From: Triatoma infestans
Taxonomy: Eukaryota; Arthropoda; Insecta; Hemiptera; Reduviidae
Assembly (NCBI GenBank): GCA_011037195.1
Contig: JAAEAF010014379.1
Span: 170,258 to 234,257 of the forward strand
Direction of reading: 5' to 3'
DNA: 64,000 bases
Shown: piece after piece, positions 34,606 to 44,999 of the stretch
How positions within the stretch are numbered: position 1 is the stretch's first letter
Layout: the number at the start of each line of letters is the position of its first letter
The notes under the pieces: model-generated
The model's input: the letters and a program-made list of their open reading frames with translations, nothing else
Told to the model about the DNA's origin: nothing
Database searches by the model: none
Position numbers and translations under genes: made by a program

Positions 34606-34700
34606 TATTAGGGGCGAGTGTTTGGTGTAGTGGTTATGAGCATGAACTTGTAAGTGGAAGGTCACCAGTTCGAGTCCCGCGTATAATTGCTAAATTTTAT
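34606..34700 (+). repeat. tRNA-like SINE head
   Basis: Box A-like TTTGGTGTAGTGGTTATGAG and box B AGTTCGAGTCCC about 45 bp apart. The first and last stems do not pair, so it is a tRNA-derived repeat and not a tRNA gene. The body differs from family 1. Confidence 0.5.
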
Positions 34701-35427
34701 ATTGGTTTAAAAAAAAAGTCATTATGTAACGCTTCATTTAATTGACCTCTCGGATCATATATTAAAATCTGAGATGGCACTTAACAAGGAAGCTTAATTA
34801 GCCAAACTTAACCCAAGGAAAGACGCAAAAAAAAAAAATCTATTTTCTTGGGAAGTTGTTTCAAATAAAAATGATAAAGCCTTAGATGTTTATATAAAAG
34901 ACAATCTTTAGCGGAATTTTAAATGCTTGATTTTTTTCCAATTAAAGTTATTTAAAAAAGAAGAAGAAAAAATACAAAATCCCCCCCAAAAAACACAAAT
35001 ATGAAACACTAATCCAAGCTTCCAAAATGTTTCCATTAAAAGAGTCATGATGATATAATTTATGTACTCAATATCCATTCTTCTATAACTTTTATACGTC
35101 CTCTAACTTTTTACTCATTGAATTTATTTCATTGAATCAATATGTTATGTACATAAATTTATGTAATTAAATTTTTTTTTTTCTTCTTATCTTAATGGAA
35201 AGCCGATTGATAGCCTTGTGAGATCGTAATATAATCACTTAATGTTGCAATTATTCCAAATAACCGTTTTCCTGTTAGAGATTTGTATTTATGTGTTGAA
35301 AAAAAAAACAGGGTTTGAAAAACTCACATGACCATCTTATAATATTATAATTGTATTGATAAGTTTTCTTCAAACTCGGAATTATTACTAAAGTTTAATT
35401 GGGAATGACATAATAGCTTACTTAAAA

Positions 35428-35692
35428 AAAAAAAAAAAACCCTATGGCGCAACAGCCCATGAAGGGCCAAGGCTTGCCAGACGGCGATTTGAACAGGGGG
35501 GCATGTGCTAAACATGCCACAGTTCCCACGCCGTTTAGTTCCGGCTTCGCTATCTAGGGCGCTATTAACTTAGCGTAGCTTCCCATTTTTTATCACGATG
35601 CTAGGTCAACACCGACTTTGCCCTCATTGGAATCGAACCCTGAATTCTCGCACGAAAGGCGAATGCGCTAGCCAGTAGACCAACGCGTGAAG
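35428..35692 (-). repeat. tRNA-derived SINE, family 2
   Basis: Minus strand: head GTTGGTCTACTGGCTAGCGC with box B GGGTTCGATTCC, a body with caaagtcggtgttgacc, and an end TTCATGGGCTGTTGCGCCA before a T tract. The GGGCTGTTGCGCCA end recurs in insect LINE 3' ends, which suggests LINE-dependent mobilisation. A second copy is at 41205. Confidence 0.8.
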
Positions 35693-35833
35693 ACTAATAG
35701 CTTAATTAAGGAATGGGAACAATATCTTTCTTTTTGGAGTAAGATAATGATGTTTTTAGTAAAAGAATTTGACTATTTTATGATAGCACCTTTGTCAGCG
35801 ACCTGCCGACTTATAAGCTTAACTCGTAGATTA

Positions 35834-36036
35834 GAGAAGCGATTAGCTCAGTGATAGCTCGCCTGGGTAGTCCCGGATTCGAGTCCAGCCTTTCTGCCCT
35901 TCGATTTTTCTCTTCCTAGAAACTTTTCTCCCCAGCACACAGCCCAGTGGAAGGAAGTGTTGTCTGCAGGTCGAGTACACTGAGAAGGATCCTGGGGAGT
36001 AAAATAGATCTTACAGGTCGCAGTGCACTATTTCTT
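35834..36036 (+). repeat. tRNA-derived SINE, family 1, variant
   Basis: Head GATTAGCTCAGTGATAGC with box B GATTCGAGTCC, then CTGCCCTTCGATTTTTCTC and a body ending caggtcgcagtgcacta. The body is closer to the minus-strand copy at 63570 than to those at 36291 and 44452. Confidence 0.75.
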
Positions 36037-36290
36037 AAAAAAAAAGAATCTAAATAAAAATATTTTAGATTTCCCAAAACGCTGATGATTAATCAGTATC
36101 TTTCTCTCTCGAAATCAATTCCAGGACACAAGGTATTAATAATATACATCAAAGATATTTTCCATGATAGTCTGCTTCTTTTTGTGGTCATAGACCGGTT
36201 TCGGGATGTTTTTATCAAAACAGTGTGATATCATAGACTTGCACAGAGCAAATTTAGTTGATACACTCAAGTGTATCAACAAAATTTGTA

Positions 36291-36493
36291 AGGGAAGGGA
36301 ATAGCTAAGTGATAGCGTACTGGACTCCCACGCGGAGGACCCGGGTTCGAGTCCAGCTGTGCTGCCCTTAGATTTTTTTTCTTCCTAGGTGATGGACAGT
36401 GTTGTCTGTAACGAGAGGACACTGTCCGGAGGCCGGCAGTGCACTAAGAAGGCTCCTGGCGCCAATGACCATAGATGTTGACGCGCCTTAAAT
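36291..36493 (+). repeat. tRNA-derived SINE, family 1
   Basis: Box A-like TAGCTAAGTGATAGCG, box B GGGTTCGAGTCC, the conserved CTGCCCTTAGATTTTT CTTCC body, the CTGTCC-type hairpin (gtgatggacagtg) and the end gttgacgcgccttaaatt with an A tail. Confidence 0.85.
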
Positions 36494-36558
36494 TAAAAAA
36501 AAAAACAAACTAAATTTGCTCTGTACAAGTCTATGTTATAACACTGTTTTGACAAAAA

Positions 36559-36596
36559 TATCCTGATGGTGGGCGAATGCCCGAAATCGGTCGATG
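36559..36596 (+). ncRNA. Hammerhead-ribozyme-like motif
   Basis: ATATC before CTGATGG, helix II GGGC-loop-GCCC, GAAA, TCGG and GUC, then GATGAC. The flanks can pair as in the 24291 copy. The second core A (A9) is G and helix III is weakened to T/G, so this copy is probably impaired. Confidence 0.5.
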
Positions 36597-37127
36597 ACTA
36601 CAAAAAAGGAATGGCTACCACGGAAAATATCTCTGATTCTTTCCAGCTCTGCGGATCCAACCACAGCAAGGTTTATACATACTTAAATATTGTATAAGGT
36701 AGAACTTCAGCTTGTATTGGTGTGACACGCTGATTAATTAATCCCCACTCTAATTAATTTTTCCTAGAAAAAAGTTTCAATTAAAAATCTTGGACATTTA
36801 TGTATGCAGATAGTATATACAAAGGTTAAAGAAAATATTTGGAACCATTTCTAAAAGGAAGATGAATTTTAAATTTCCTGCAATTTTTCGTTTTTTAATA
36901 TATTTTATTTGCACACAGAACAAAAGTTAAGTCTAATCAGAGAGAGCGAGGAAGAGCGTTGGTTAAGAAATTATTTTCATACTCAGAGGTTCTCCAAACA
37001 TCCGGTGAAAACTCAATTTCGAAACTTTGAATTGATTGCAAAGTGACTAATTTAATGCTTAGTGACTATACTGTGACGTCAGTGATAAGCTTTGTATTTA
37101 TTAATGTTATACTTTCTTTTTTTTTTT

Positions 37128-38100
37128 ACTTTCTCTTACTCCTAGTAAGAGGAAGTATTGTAATCGTGTCAATTTTCGATATCGAGTTTTACCGGAAATA
37201 TCCGTTTTGAGGTCCCCTGAGTCCAAAAAAGTGGTTTTTAGCAAATGGTCTGTGTGTATGTATGTGATCAGCATAGCTCAAAAACGAAAACCGTAGAAAG
37301 TTAAAACTTGATATTCCTTTAGGCATCACCGTGGGATCTGACACGACGTTATCTGTCAAAATTCCTCAACCGGAAGTACCACTTTACTAGTTAGATTTTT
37401 TACTTTTTTGCGATTTTCTCAAAAATGGCTCCGACGATTTTCTTTAAACTCGAAACATCAACCACACATACAAAGAGCTACAACTTTTATTTGAAACATT
37501 TCTCCGGGAAAATGCAATGAAGGGCACTTTTGGGGGAGGGGTGGGGTTAGGTTTCCATCTAAAGTGCTATTTCAGTTTATTAGACAATTCTGCATCTAAA
37601 TAATGTTAATTAGAATTAAATATGTTGTTGAAATTCCGAGTTTGAAAAAAATCGGATAACCGGAAGTGCGTTTACTTTACCACTTTACTAAATGATTTAT
37701 TCACTTTTTCGCAATTTTCTCAAAAATGGCTCCGACGATTTTTATGAAACTTCGTATATAAACTAAACATGCAAAGATCTACAACTTTTATCTAAAACAT
37801 TTCTCTGGGAAAATTCTTTTAAGGGCACTTTTAGGGGAGGGGTAGGGTTAGATTTTCATCAAAGTGCTATCCTAGTTGATTATACAATTCTATCATCCAA
37901 ACATAATTAGTTAGAAATAAATGGATTGCTGAAATTCCAAGTTTCAAGAAAATTAGTAAACCGGAAGTGCGCTTTTACTGAACAGTTTTTTCAGTTTTCG
38001 ACGAATTTCATTAAATTGTGGTACACAAACTATAAAATTTGTCAATTATCATTTTGAGAACTGGAAGTAAGAGAAAGTTGTGTGAGTGTTTCACACCAGA
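37128..38100 (-). mobile_element. HINE-like repeat, three-module copy (f)
   Basis: A full-length copy. The stem-loop end ACTTTCTCTTACTCCTAGTAAGAG follows a T run. Then come the ttttcgatatcgag block, a short GT repeat, three modules each with a ttttctcaaaaatggctccgac box and a G-rich block (best at 37531-37550), and finally GAGAAAGTTGTGTGAGTGTTTCACACCAGA before a T run. It pairs, inverted, with copy g 509 bp away. Confidence 0.9.
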
Positions 38101-38609
38101 TTTTTTAAACTGCGATGTTGTTAATTAAATAGCTTATTTCATATTTATGACTATTATGTCTTGACGAGTAAGAGAATCGCAGTGACGGCCTGAAGCCGTC
38201 GTTGGTGCAGACTGTTGAAAAGTTAAGGCTAATTCGTGTTTTTAGTTTTTCCAAACCATGGTAATTATTTTGCGCGTCTACTTGCATACATGGCGGCCAT
38301 TACTATATTGCCAAAGCTAGTTTAATTGTGCAACTTCCTTGTTTAAATTTGTGCAAACTTGTTTAATGTTTTTGTTTCTTCTTACTGTAAAGAGGTGCGT
38401 ACAGAATGTGCGTATACGAATAAATTACAAGATATCCACTTAAAGATTTTTCAACCTCTTGTTACTTTCTCATTTTTTTTGAATTTTGAGGTGCAGTGTG
38501 TTTTATTAAATCCATTCAAAATGTTTTCGCCATTTTTTTCTTTCATTTTTAACTTAATTTAAAAATATTGCAAATAAATAATATGTACTATTTGAAAAAA
38601 AAAAAAAAA
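38101..38609. other. Spacer between inverted HINE-like copies
   Basis: 509 bp with no recognised element. Short ORFs occur on both strands without similarity that I can see. Confidence 0.4.
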
Positions 38610-39570
38610 TCTAGTGTACAACACTCACACAACTTTCTCTTACTCCTGTTCTCAAAATTATAATTGACAAATATTATATAGTTTGTGTACCAAATTTAAT
38701 GAAATTCAGCGAAAACTGAAAAAAACTGTTCAGTAAAAGCGCATTTCCGGTTTACTAATTTTCTGTAAACTCGGAATTTTGGCCATCTATTTATTTCTAA
38801 TTAATTTTGTTTGGATGATAGAATTGTATAATCAACTAGGATAGCAATTTAGAGCAAAACATAACCCTACCTCTACTCCAAAAGTGCCTTTAAATGAATT
38901 TTCCCAACTTCAAATGAAATGTTTTAAAGTTGTAGATCATTGCATGATTAGTTTATATATCAAGTTTCAAGAAAATCGTAGGAGACATTTTTGAGAAAAT
39001 CGCGAAAATGTGAAAAAATCATTTAATAAAGTGTTAAAACAAATGCACTTCCGGTTATCCGATTTTTTCAAACTCGGAATTTCAACAACATATTTAATTC
39101 TAATTAACATTATTTACATGACAGAATTGTTTAATAAACTGAAATAGAGCTTTAGATGAAAACCTTCCCGCACCCCTTCCCCATAACTGCGCTTAAACGA
39201 ATTTTCCCAGAGAAGTGTTTAAAATAAAAGTTGTAGCTCTTTGTATGTGTAGTTGATATATCAAGTTTAAAGAAAATTGCAAAAATGTAAAAAAAAAACG
39301 ACTAGTGAAGTGGTATTTCCAGTTGAGGAATTTTGACAGATAACGTACTGTCAGATCCCATGGTGATACCTAAACTTAATATCAAGTTTCAACATTCTAC
39401 GATTTTTCGTTTTTGAGCACACACATATACACACACACACCCACAGATCATTTGCTAAAAACCACTTTTTTGAACTTAGGGAACCTCAAAACTGATATTT
39501 CCGATGAAAACGCAATATCGAAAATTTGACACGATTACAATACTTCCTGTTACTAGGAGTAAGAGAAAGT
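38610..39570 (+). mobile_element. HINE-like repeat, three-module copy (g)
   Basis: Starts TCTAGTGTACAACACTCACAC after an A run and ends TACTAGGAGTAAGAGAAAGT followed by AAAA. Module starts (cttccggt) lie near 38744 and 39050, with the third at about 39308. The CA tract is at about 39419-39445. It is inverted relative to copy f. Confidence 0.9.
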
Positions 39571-39779
39571 AAAAATTGAGAAAACAGTCGTTTTATTTCA
39601 CAGATTTTTTTTATTTTATTTTTCAATGTGATCTGAAAAGTATAAGTGTGAACAAATTTAATACAACAAACAGCACCCGAAAAATCCTCAAAAAATGAGA
39701 AAGTTACAGAGATGAACATATTTACGCAACCACACCCCCATATACCTATATGAAAACAATGAGTAGGAGGGGCTGATTT

Positions 39780-40370
39780 TCCGATTTAATTGTGCCCATC
39801 AAAATATGCTTGTTTTTCTTATTTTGGATATTATTCCATGTCCAAACAGAATTTGAATGTATCTACTATCAGGATCACAAGGAAAGTGGCTGCCAAAGAT
39901 GAGTCAGTACAGATAATCTACAACAAAAGCGCCGCATTCAGCAGTAAAACGGATTTTGCGGAAGAGGGCATGACAAGCTTGGAATACACTCTGGACCACT
40001 TCGATGAAAGGACGTCATCTATATGAATATATATCAAAATTAGAGGACAGGCTTAGCATACAAAGAATTACGTATAGAACTAACACAAGTACTTATTGGA
40101 CAGGATGCCACTAAACAAGTACCTATACAGATTCAAACTAACGGACAACAATTCATGCAAATATGATAATCAAACTATACAAACTTACGATCATTTAAAT
40201 CTTTGACTGTAAATTACTTGACACACATAGATTAAAATTAATTAAACATATATAATGACTCCAGAAGGATTTTGGTCGCTTTCTAAAAAGGATCTTCTGT
40301 CGATATATTTTCTCCAATTCCGCTCATTCGCTAAGGCCCAGCCTTATAATATTTAGGACATTTCTTCGTT
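39780..40370 (+). pseudogene. Decayed LINE ORF2 C-terminal fragment
   Basis: Two open stretches: the first has IRITRKVAAKDESVQIIYN and ends at 40025. The second, in another frame, reads MPLNKYLYRFKLTDNNSCKY and YDHL, which resembles the His/Cys end of LINE ORF2 (G-C-LN-YLY-...-C). No complete domain remains. Confidence 0.5.
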
Positions 40371-41204
40371 TCTGTTTGTTCAAGTAATACTTAAGACTTT
40401 TCTTCACTTCTTTTTGGTTTATAGGTTTACATTTTCATATTGTTGGTTTATTTTATTTATTTTATTTCGTATTATTATTTTTCTTTGCTTTCTTTTTTTT
40501 ATATTTCACACGAATCCCAATAATGTTCAAATTTATACCTTAAATTTAATATATAATCTTCTATTAGATGTAATACCTCAGATGGAGCATGTAGTTAATA
40601 AATGATCATCCAGGAGGGATGTTTCAGTATGAAAAAAAGGAATGTGAACACTACTATAAGGAATGTGTGCGCTACTTCCAAGTAGCGCAAGTAAATATTT
40701 CTACACACATGCTGGATAATCCTAACTCTGACAATGGATTAAGATCTGACAGAGGGTCGGAAATAAGAAAAATGAGAAGTTTATTATGATGACTGCAGTG
40801 GCGGCTCCTGACTTGGATATGGGGAGTTCAACATTTTTTTTTTTAAATACTTACATTACCTATCATCATTATTAGCAGCTTGACTAGATAGAAATCATGA
40901 AGTAAACCAGGAGCCAGGTATAACTTTGCATCCCTCCCGTACAATTAAATATGTTAAATTAACAATAAATCGGTCACTGTGTACCCAGAGAAGAAGTGTG
41001 AAAAAAGAGTTGTACCGTTTGAGTTCGAAAATGAAGTGGTTAACTTAACGGAAATTGTTATTATCTAAATAAAGTGTTTCAGTTCAAAGGAAATGTCACT
41101 GAGTTAGCATCGATTCTTTGCTGGGTCATATATCTTAGTGATGTTATAAGTACCAATACCAACATCAATTTTGTATAAATATAAAACTATATATAAATAT
41201 AAAA

Positions 41205-41461
41205 AAAAAAAAACCTATGGCGCAACAGCCCATGAAGGGCCAAGGCTTGCCAGACGGTGATTGAATAGGGGGACGTGTGATAAGCACGCCGCAGTTCCCA
41301 CACCGTTTGGGTCCGGCCTTCGCTACTTAGAGCACTACTAACTGTAGCTTCCCACTTTTTATCACGATGCTGAAGTCACCACCGACTTTGCCCTCACGGG
41401 AATCGAACCCTGAATTCTCGCTCGAAAGGCGAGTGCGCTAACCACTAGACCAACGCATCAG
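41205..41461 (-). repeat. tRNA-derived SINE, family 2
   Basis: Second copy of the 35428 element, same strand. It keeps box B (plus strand gggaatcgaaccctga), the tcaccaccgactttgccctc block and the tggcgcaacagcccatgaag end next to an A run (plus strand). It differs by several substitutions and a short deletion. Confidence 0.8.
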
Positions 41462-41526
41462 GACATATATAAATATAATATATAAAAATCCCCACATTGG
41501 CACAGGCATATCACATCACAAAAAAT

Positions 41527-41932
41527 CTGGTTGAGACACTCATACAACATTCTCTTACTCCAGTTCTCAAAATTATAATTGACAAATGTTATAGTTAGTT
41601 TACCAAATTTAATGAAATTCGTCGAAAACTGGAAAAAACTGTTCAGTAAAAGCGCACTTCCGGTTTACTATTTTCTTGAAACTCGGAATTTTGGCCATCT
41701 ATTTATTTCTAATTAATTTTGTTTGGATGATAGAATTGTATAATCAACTATGAGAGCACATTAGAGAAAAATATAACCCCACCCCTCTTCTAAAAGTGCC
41801 CTTAAATGAATTTTACCAGGCAAATGTTTTAAGTAAAAGTTATTATACATCTTTGTGTATTTTACAAAGATATTGTTTATAAGAAGTTTCAACTTTCTAC
41901 GGTTTTTCGTTTTTGAGCTATGCTGTTCACAT

Positions 41933-41981
<49 letters not shown>

Positions 41982-42027
41982 CACACACACAGACCATTTG
42001 TTAAAAAGAACTTTTTTAACTCCGGGT
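41527..42027 (+). mobile_element. HINE-like repeat, deleted copy (h)
   Basis: Starts TCTGGTTGAGACACTC, keeps the first module, then jumps at about 41875 to the block before the microsatellite. An expanded CA tract (about 41946-41991) with CATA repeats follows. The stem-loop end is missing after about 42027. Confidence 0.85.
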
Positions 42028-43036
42028 AAGTTCGTTCGTAAGATCGTAAGTAATGTTCAACGCGCTTGTAACCCCCACTCTTATTTTAAAAAAGGTAATA
42101 AGAATATACACTTTTCTATACTAGCACAAATAATTTTTTATATATACATATATATATATCAAATTCTCCAGCGCGACGCCCTACTGTCAACCTCCAACTT
42201 CCTACCTTTTCATAGATCTCCTGATATACATACAAGAGTATGATAGTGTGAATTGCACACTAGTGTACAATTCATTATACGAACATGTTTAAGGAGCTCC
42301 TATACTGATACACGTTCCTATTCTTTTATGTCTGATTCTCTGATTTGACAACAAATGAAAATATTTTTTTGAAATTGCAATATTTGATAAAAATATGAAA
42401 ATTAGTTACTTTTTTATTTATTTTTTTTTTTCAAATAGCTGGGGGTTCAGTCGCGCATTCGCGAATACCAGCAGCCGCTACTGGATAAATGCAATCTCGT
42501 ATAGATAAAACCAGTTAAATTACACATGAAATGTTAATAAAACTTAAAAAACTCTATACTTTCGAAATTAAAAATTATAAATATAAGGATCTTTTTAATT
42601 ATGAGACATTATCTTTGAACGGTATACAGTAAAATTTTATTTACGAAGTAATGACCAACTAAATAGTAACAACAGGATAATAAACATTTAACTAGGTAAT
42701 TCTTTATAATTATTATTTTTTTTAATTTTGAAAAAAATCATAAAAATATTTATTATTATTTAAGAGAAACTTGTGACACATAATATATAATTTAATTTCT
42801 TATTATCAATTTTACTCAATGATTTTCAATTATACTAAATTTTAATATATTTATTTCTGATGTTTTTATTTTTAGATAATTTTCTAAAAATGTTATAATT
42901 TAATGAATCTGTTTAATTTTAAATAATGCATAAGGCACTGACCTTCACGTATTTATAGTACTAGACATTTCTAATTTAATAAACATTACTTTCTCCGAAT
43001 TGTTAAATACTGCACGATTGTGTAAGATTTTTGAAA
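42028..43036. other. A+T-rich intergenic stretch
   Basis: No coding signal. A GC-richer segment at 42438-42480 (gggttcagtcgcgcattcgc) is isolated and unassigned. Confidence 0.45.
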
Positions 43037-43195
43037 ATGGGAAAACATACGTTTAAAGAGAAAAAAAAGACTGATCTGAAGAATTTTATTCTAAAAATCC
43101 GTGGCTTCGGAAAGGAAATAGATGATGCATTTAAGCTTCAAGGGCCTTTTGTGCGTCCCGATTACACTCTTACATTAGCCGTGTCCCATAAATGA
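43037..43195 (+). CDS. Unidentified 52-residue ORF
   Basis: ATG at 43037 in AAA context, TGA at 43193. The sequence begins MGKHTFKEKKKTDLKNFILK, continues IRGFGKEIDDAFKLQGPFV and ends with LAVSHK. It is basic, lacks a signal peptide, and has more balanced codons than nearby noise. Could be a small gene, a first exon or a transposon fragment. I do not recognise it. Confidence 0.25.
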   Translation: MGKHTFKEKKKTDLKNFILKIRGFGKEIDDAFKLQGPFVRPDYTLTLAVSHK

Positions 43196-43374
43196 TTAAA
43201 GTGCTAGCGCCATATCTGTCATTTCGCCTACAGATGGAACATCAAGGATAGGAAGAAGATAAAAAGTTAAGGAGTTAACTTTTTAACACCTCCAACCCCG
43301 CGGTCAAAGACCAAACAACTACAAACAACCCGCAGGGTTGGAAAATTGATGGATCGGGATAGAAATAAAAAAAA

Positions 43375-44377
43375 TCTGGTGTGAAACACTCATACAACTT
43401 TCTCTTACTCCAGTTCTCAAAATTATAATTAACAAATTTTGTAATTTGTGTACCAAATTTAATGAAATTCGTCGAAAACTGAAAAAACTGTCCATAAAAG
43501 CGCATTTCCGGTTTACTAATTTTCTTGAAACTCGTAATTTTGGCCATCTAATTGTTTCTAATTAATTTTGTTTGGATGATAGAATGGTATAATCAACTAT
43601 GATAGCACTTTAAAGAAAAACATAACCCCACCTCTCCTCCAAAAGTGCCCTTAAATGAATTTCCACAGAGAAATGTTTTAAATAAAAGTTGTAGATCTTT
43701 GTATGTTTAGTTTATATAAGAAGTTTCAAAAAAATCGTGGGAGCTATTTTTGAGAAAATCGCGAAAAAGTGAAAAAAATCATTTAGTAAAGTGGTAATGT
43801 AAACGCACTTCCGGTTATCCGATTTTTTTGAAACTCGGAATTTCAACAACATATTCACTTCTTATTAACATTATTTAGATAACAGAATTGTCTAATAAAC
43901 TGAAATAGCACTTTAGATGAAAACCTAACCCCACCCCTCCCCCTAACTACCCTTAAATGAATTTTCCTAGAGAAACATTTCAAATAAAAGTTGTAGCCCT
44001 CTGTATGTGTTGTTCATATACCAAGTTTGAAGAAAATCTTCTAGGCCATTTTTGAGAAAACCAAAAAAAAGTAAAAAAAAAAAAAAAACAAGTAAAGTGG
44101 TACTTCCGGTTGAGGAATTTTGACAGATGACCCCACTGTCAGATGCCATGGTGATACCTAAACGGAATATCAAGTTTCAACTTTCTACGGTTTTTCGTTT
44201 TTGAGCTATGCTGTTCAGATACATACACACACACACACACACTCACAGACCGATCATTTGCTAAAAACCACTTTCCTGGACCTCAGGGGACCTCAAAACG
44301 GATATTTCCAGGTGAAAACTCGAATCGAAAATTTGACACGATTACAATACTTCCTCTTACTAGGAGTAAGAGAAAGT
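43375..44377 (+). mobile_element. HINE-like repeat, three-module copy (i)
   Basis: The clearest full copy. It runs from TCTGGTGTGAAACACTC (after an A run) to TACTAGGAGTAAGAGAAAGT (before AAAA). Module starts with ttccgg are at 43501, 43804 and 44100, a period of about 300 bp. Each module repeats the cggaattt and taaccccacccctcc blocks. CA tract at 44223-44241. The inverted GGAGTAAGAGAAAGT/ACTTTCTCTTACTCC pair lies at the very 3' end but about 22 bp inside the 5' end. Confidence 0.92.
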
Positions 44378-44451
44378 AAAAATGAACTAACGATAATAAG
44401 TCATAATGAAATTAAAAATAAAAAACCAACAGTAAAACAATAAACATAAGA

Positions 44452-44690
44452 AGAGGGAAGGGGACAGCTAAGTGGTTGGCGTACCGGACTCCCATGCGGA
44501 AGATCCGGGTTCGAGTCCAGCTGTGCTACCCTTAGATTTTTTTTTCTTCCTAGGAGCTTCTACAGCTCACTGTCCGGTGATGGACAGTGTTGCTGTAACG
44601 AGAGAACACAGTCCGGAGGCCGGCAGTGGCACTGAAAAGGCACCGGGCACCAATGACCACAGATGTTGACGCGCCTTAAATTAAAAATAA
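44452..44690 (+). repeat. tRNA-derived SINE, family 1 (longest copy)
   Basis: Box A ACAGCTAAGTGGTTGGCG, box B GGGTTCGAGTCC, then ctgtgctacccttagatttt, the CTGTCC/GGACAG hairpin at about 44571-44588, ggaggccggcagtg and the end gttgacgcgccttaaatt with an ATAA-rich tail. Confidence 0.85.
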
Positions 44691-44999
44691 ATAAATAAAT
44701 AAACATAAGAATTTACTTTTTAATTTCCAAAAAAAAAAGAAAGAAATTATTTTTTGTAATTATAAAAATTCAGAACGAGTGGAAAAGAAAAACAAAACTG
44801 GTTGTATTTTTAAAATTAAACTTAGTAATTGAATCTGCTAGTTAATTTTCGTCTCTGTACTTCCAGGCACACTATGCAAATTGTATGAGAGGCTTACATA
44901 AAGATATTATAAGTTAGACAGTTCACTATTTACAGCGCTATGTCATAGTACTTTCTCCCAGAATATTACGATGAAACTCCGCTAATACGGAACAAAAAG

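Larger units (their letters stand above)
36148..36660. repeat. Fold-back repeat with hammerhead-like motif, split by a SINE
   Basis: 36148-36270 (minus) is the inverted counterpart of about 36505-36660 (plus). The arms meet at a near-perfect palindrome GTTGATACACTC/AAGTGTATCAAC (36258-36281). A family 1 SINE is inserted in the right arm next to that centre. As at 24166, only the plus arm keeps the ribozyme-like core. Confidence 0.75.

Noticed and set aside
34606..36490. tRNA genes suggested by good box A and box B sequences
   Set aside because: Acceptor stems do not pair and the same bodies follow each head, so these are SINEs.
41905..42243. ORFs rich in Thr-His or Val-Cys repeats
   Set aside because: They are translations of the CA/GT microsatellite inside a HINE-like copy, not proteins.
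43375..44377. Interpretation of the HINE-like family as a classical TIR MITE
   Set aside because: The inverted ends are asymmetric and no constant target duplication is seen; left open as an alternative.
43375..44377. CRISPR-like array from regularly spaced repeats
   Set aside because: The 300-bp tandem modules are far too long and this is eukaryotic repeat DNA.
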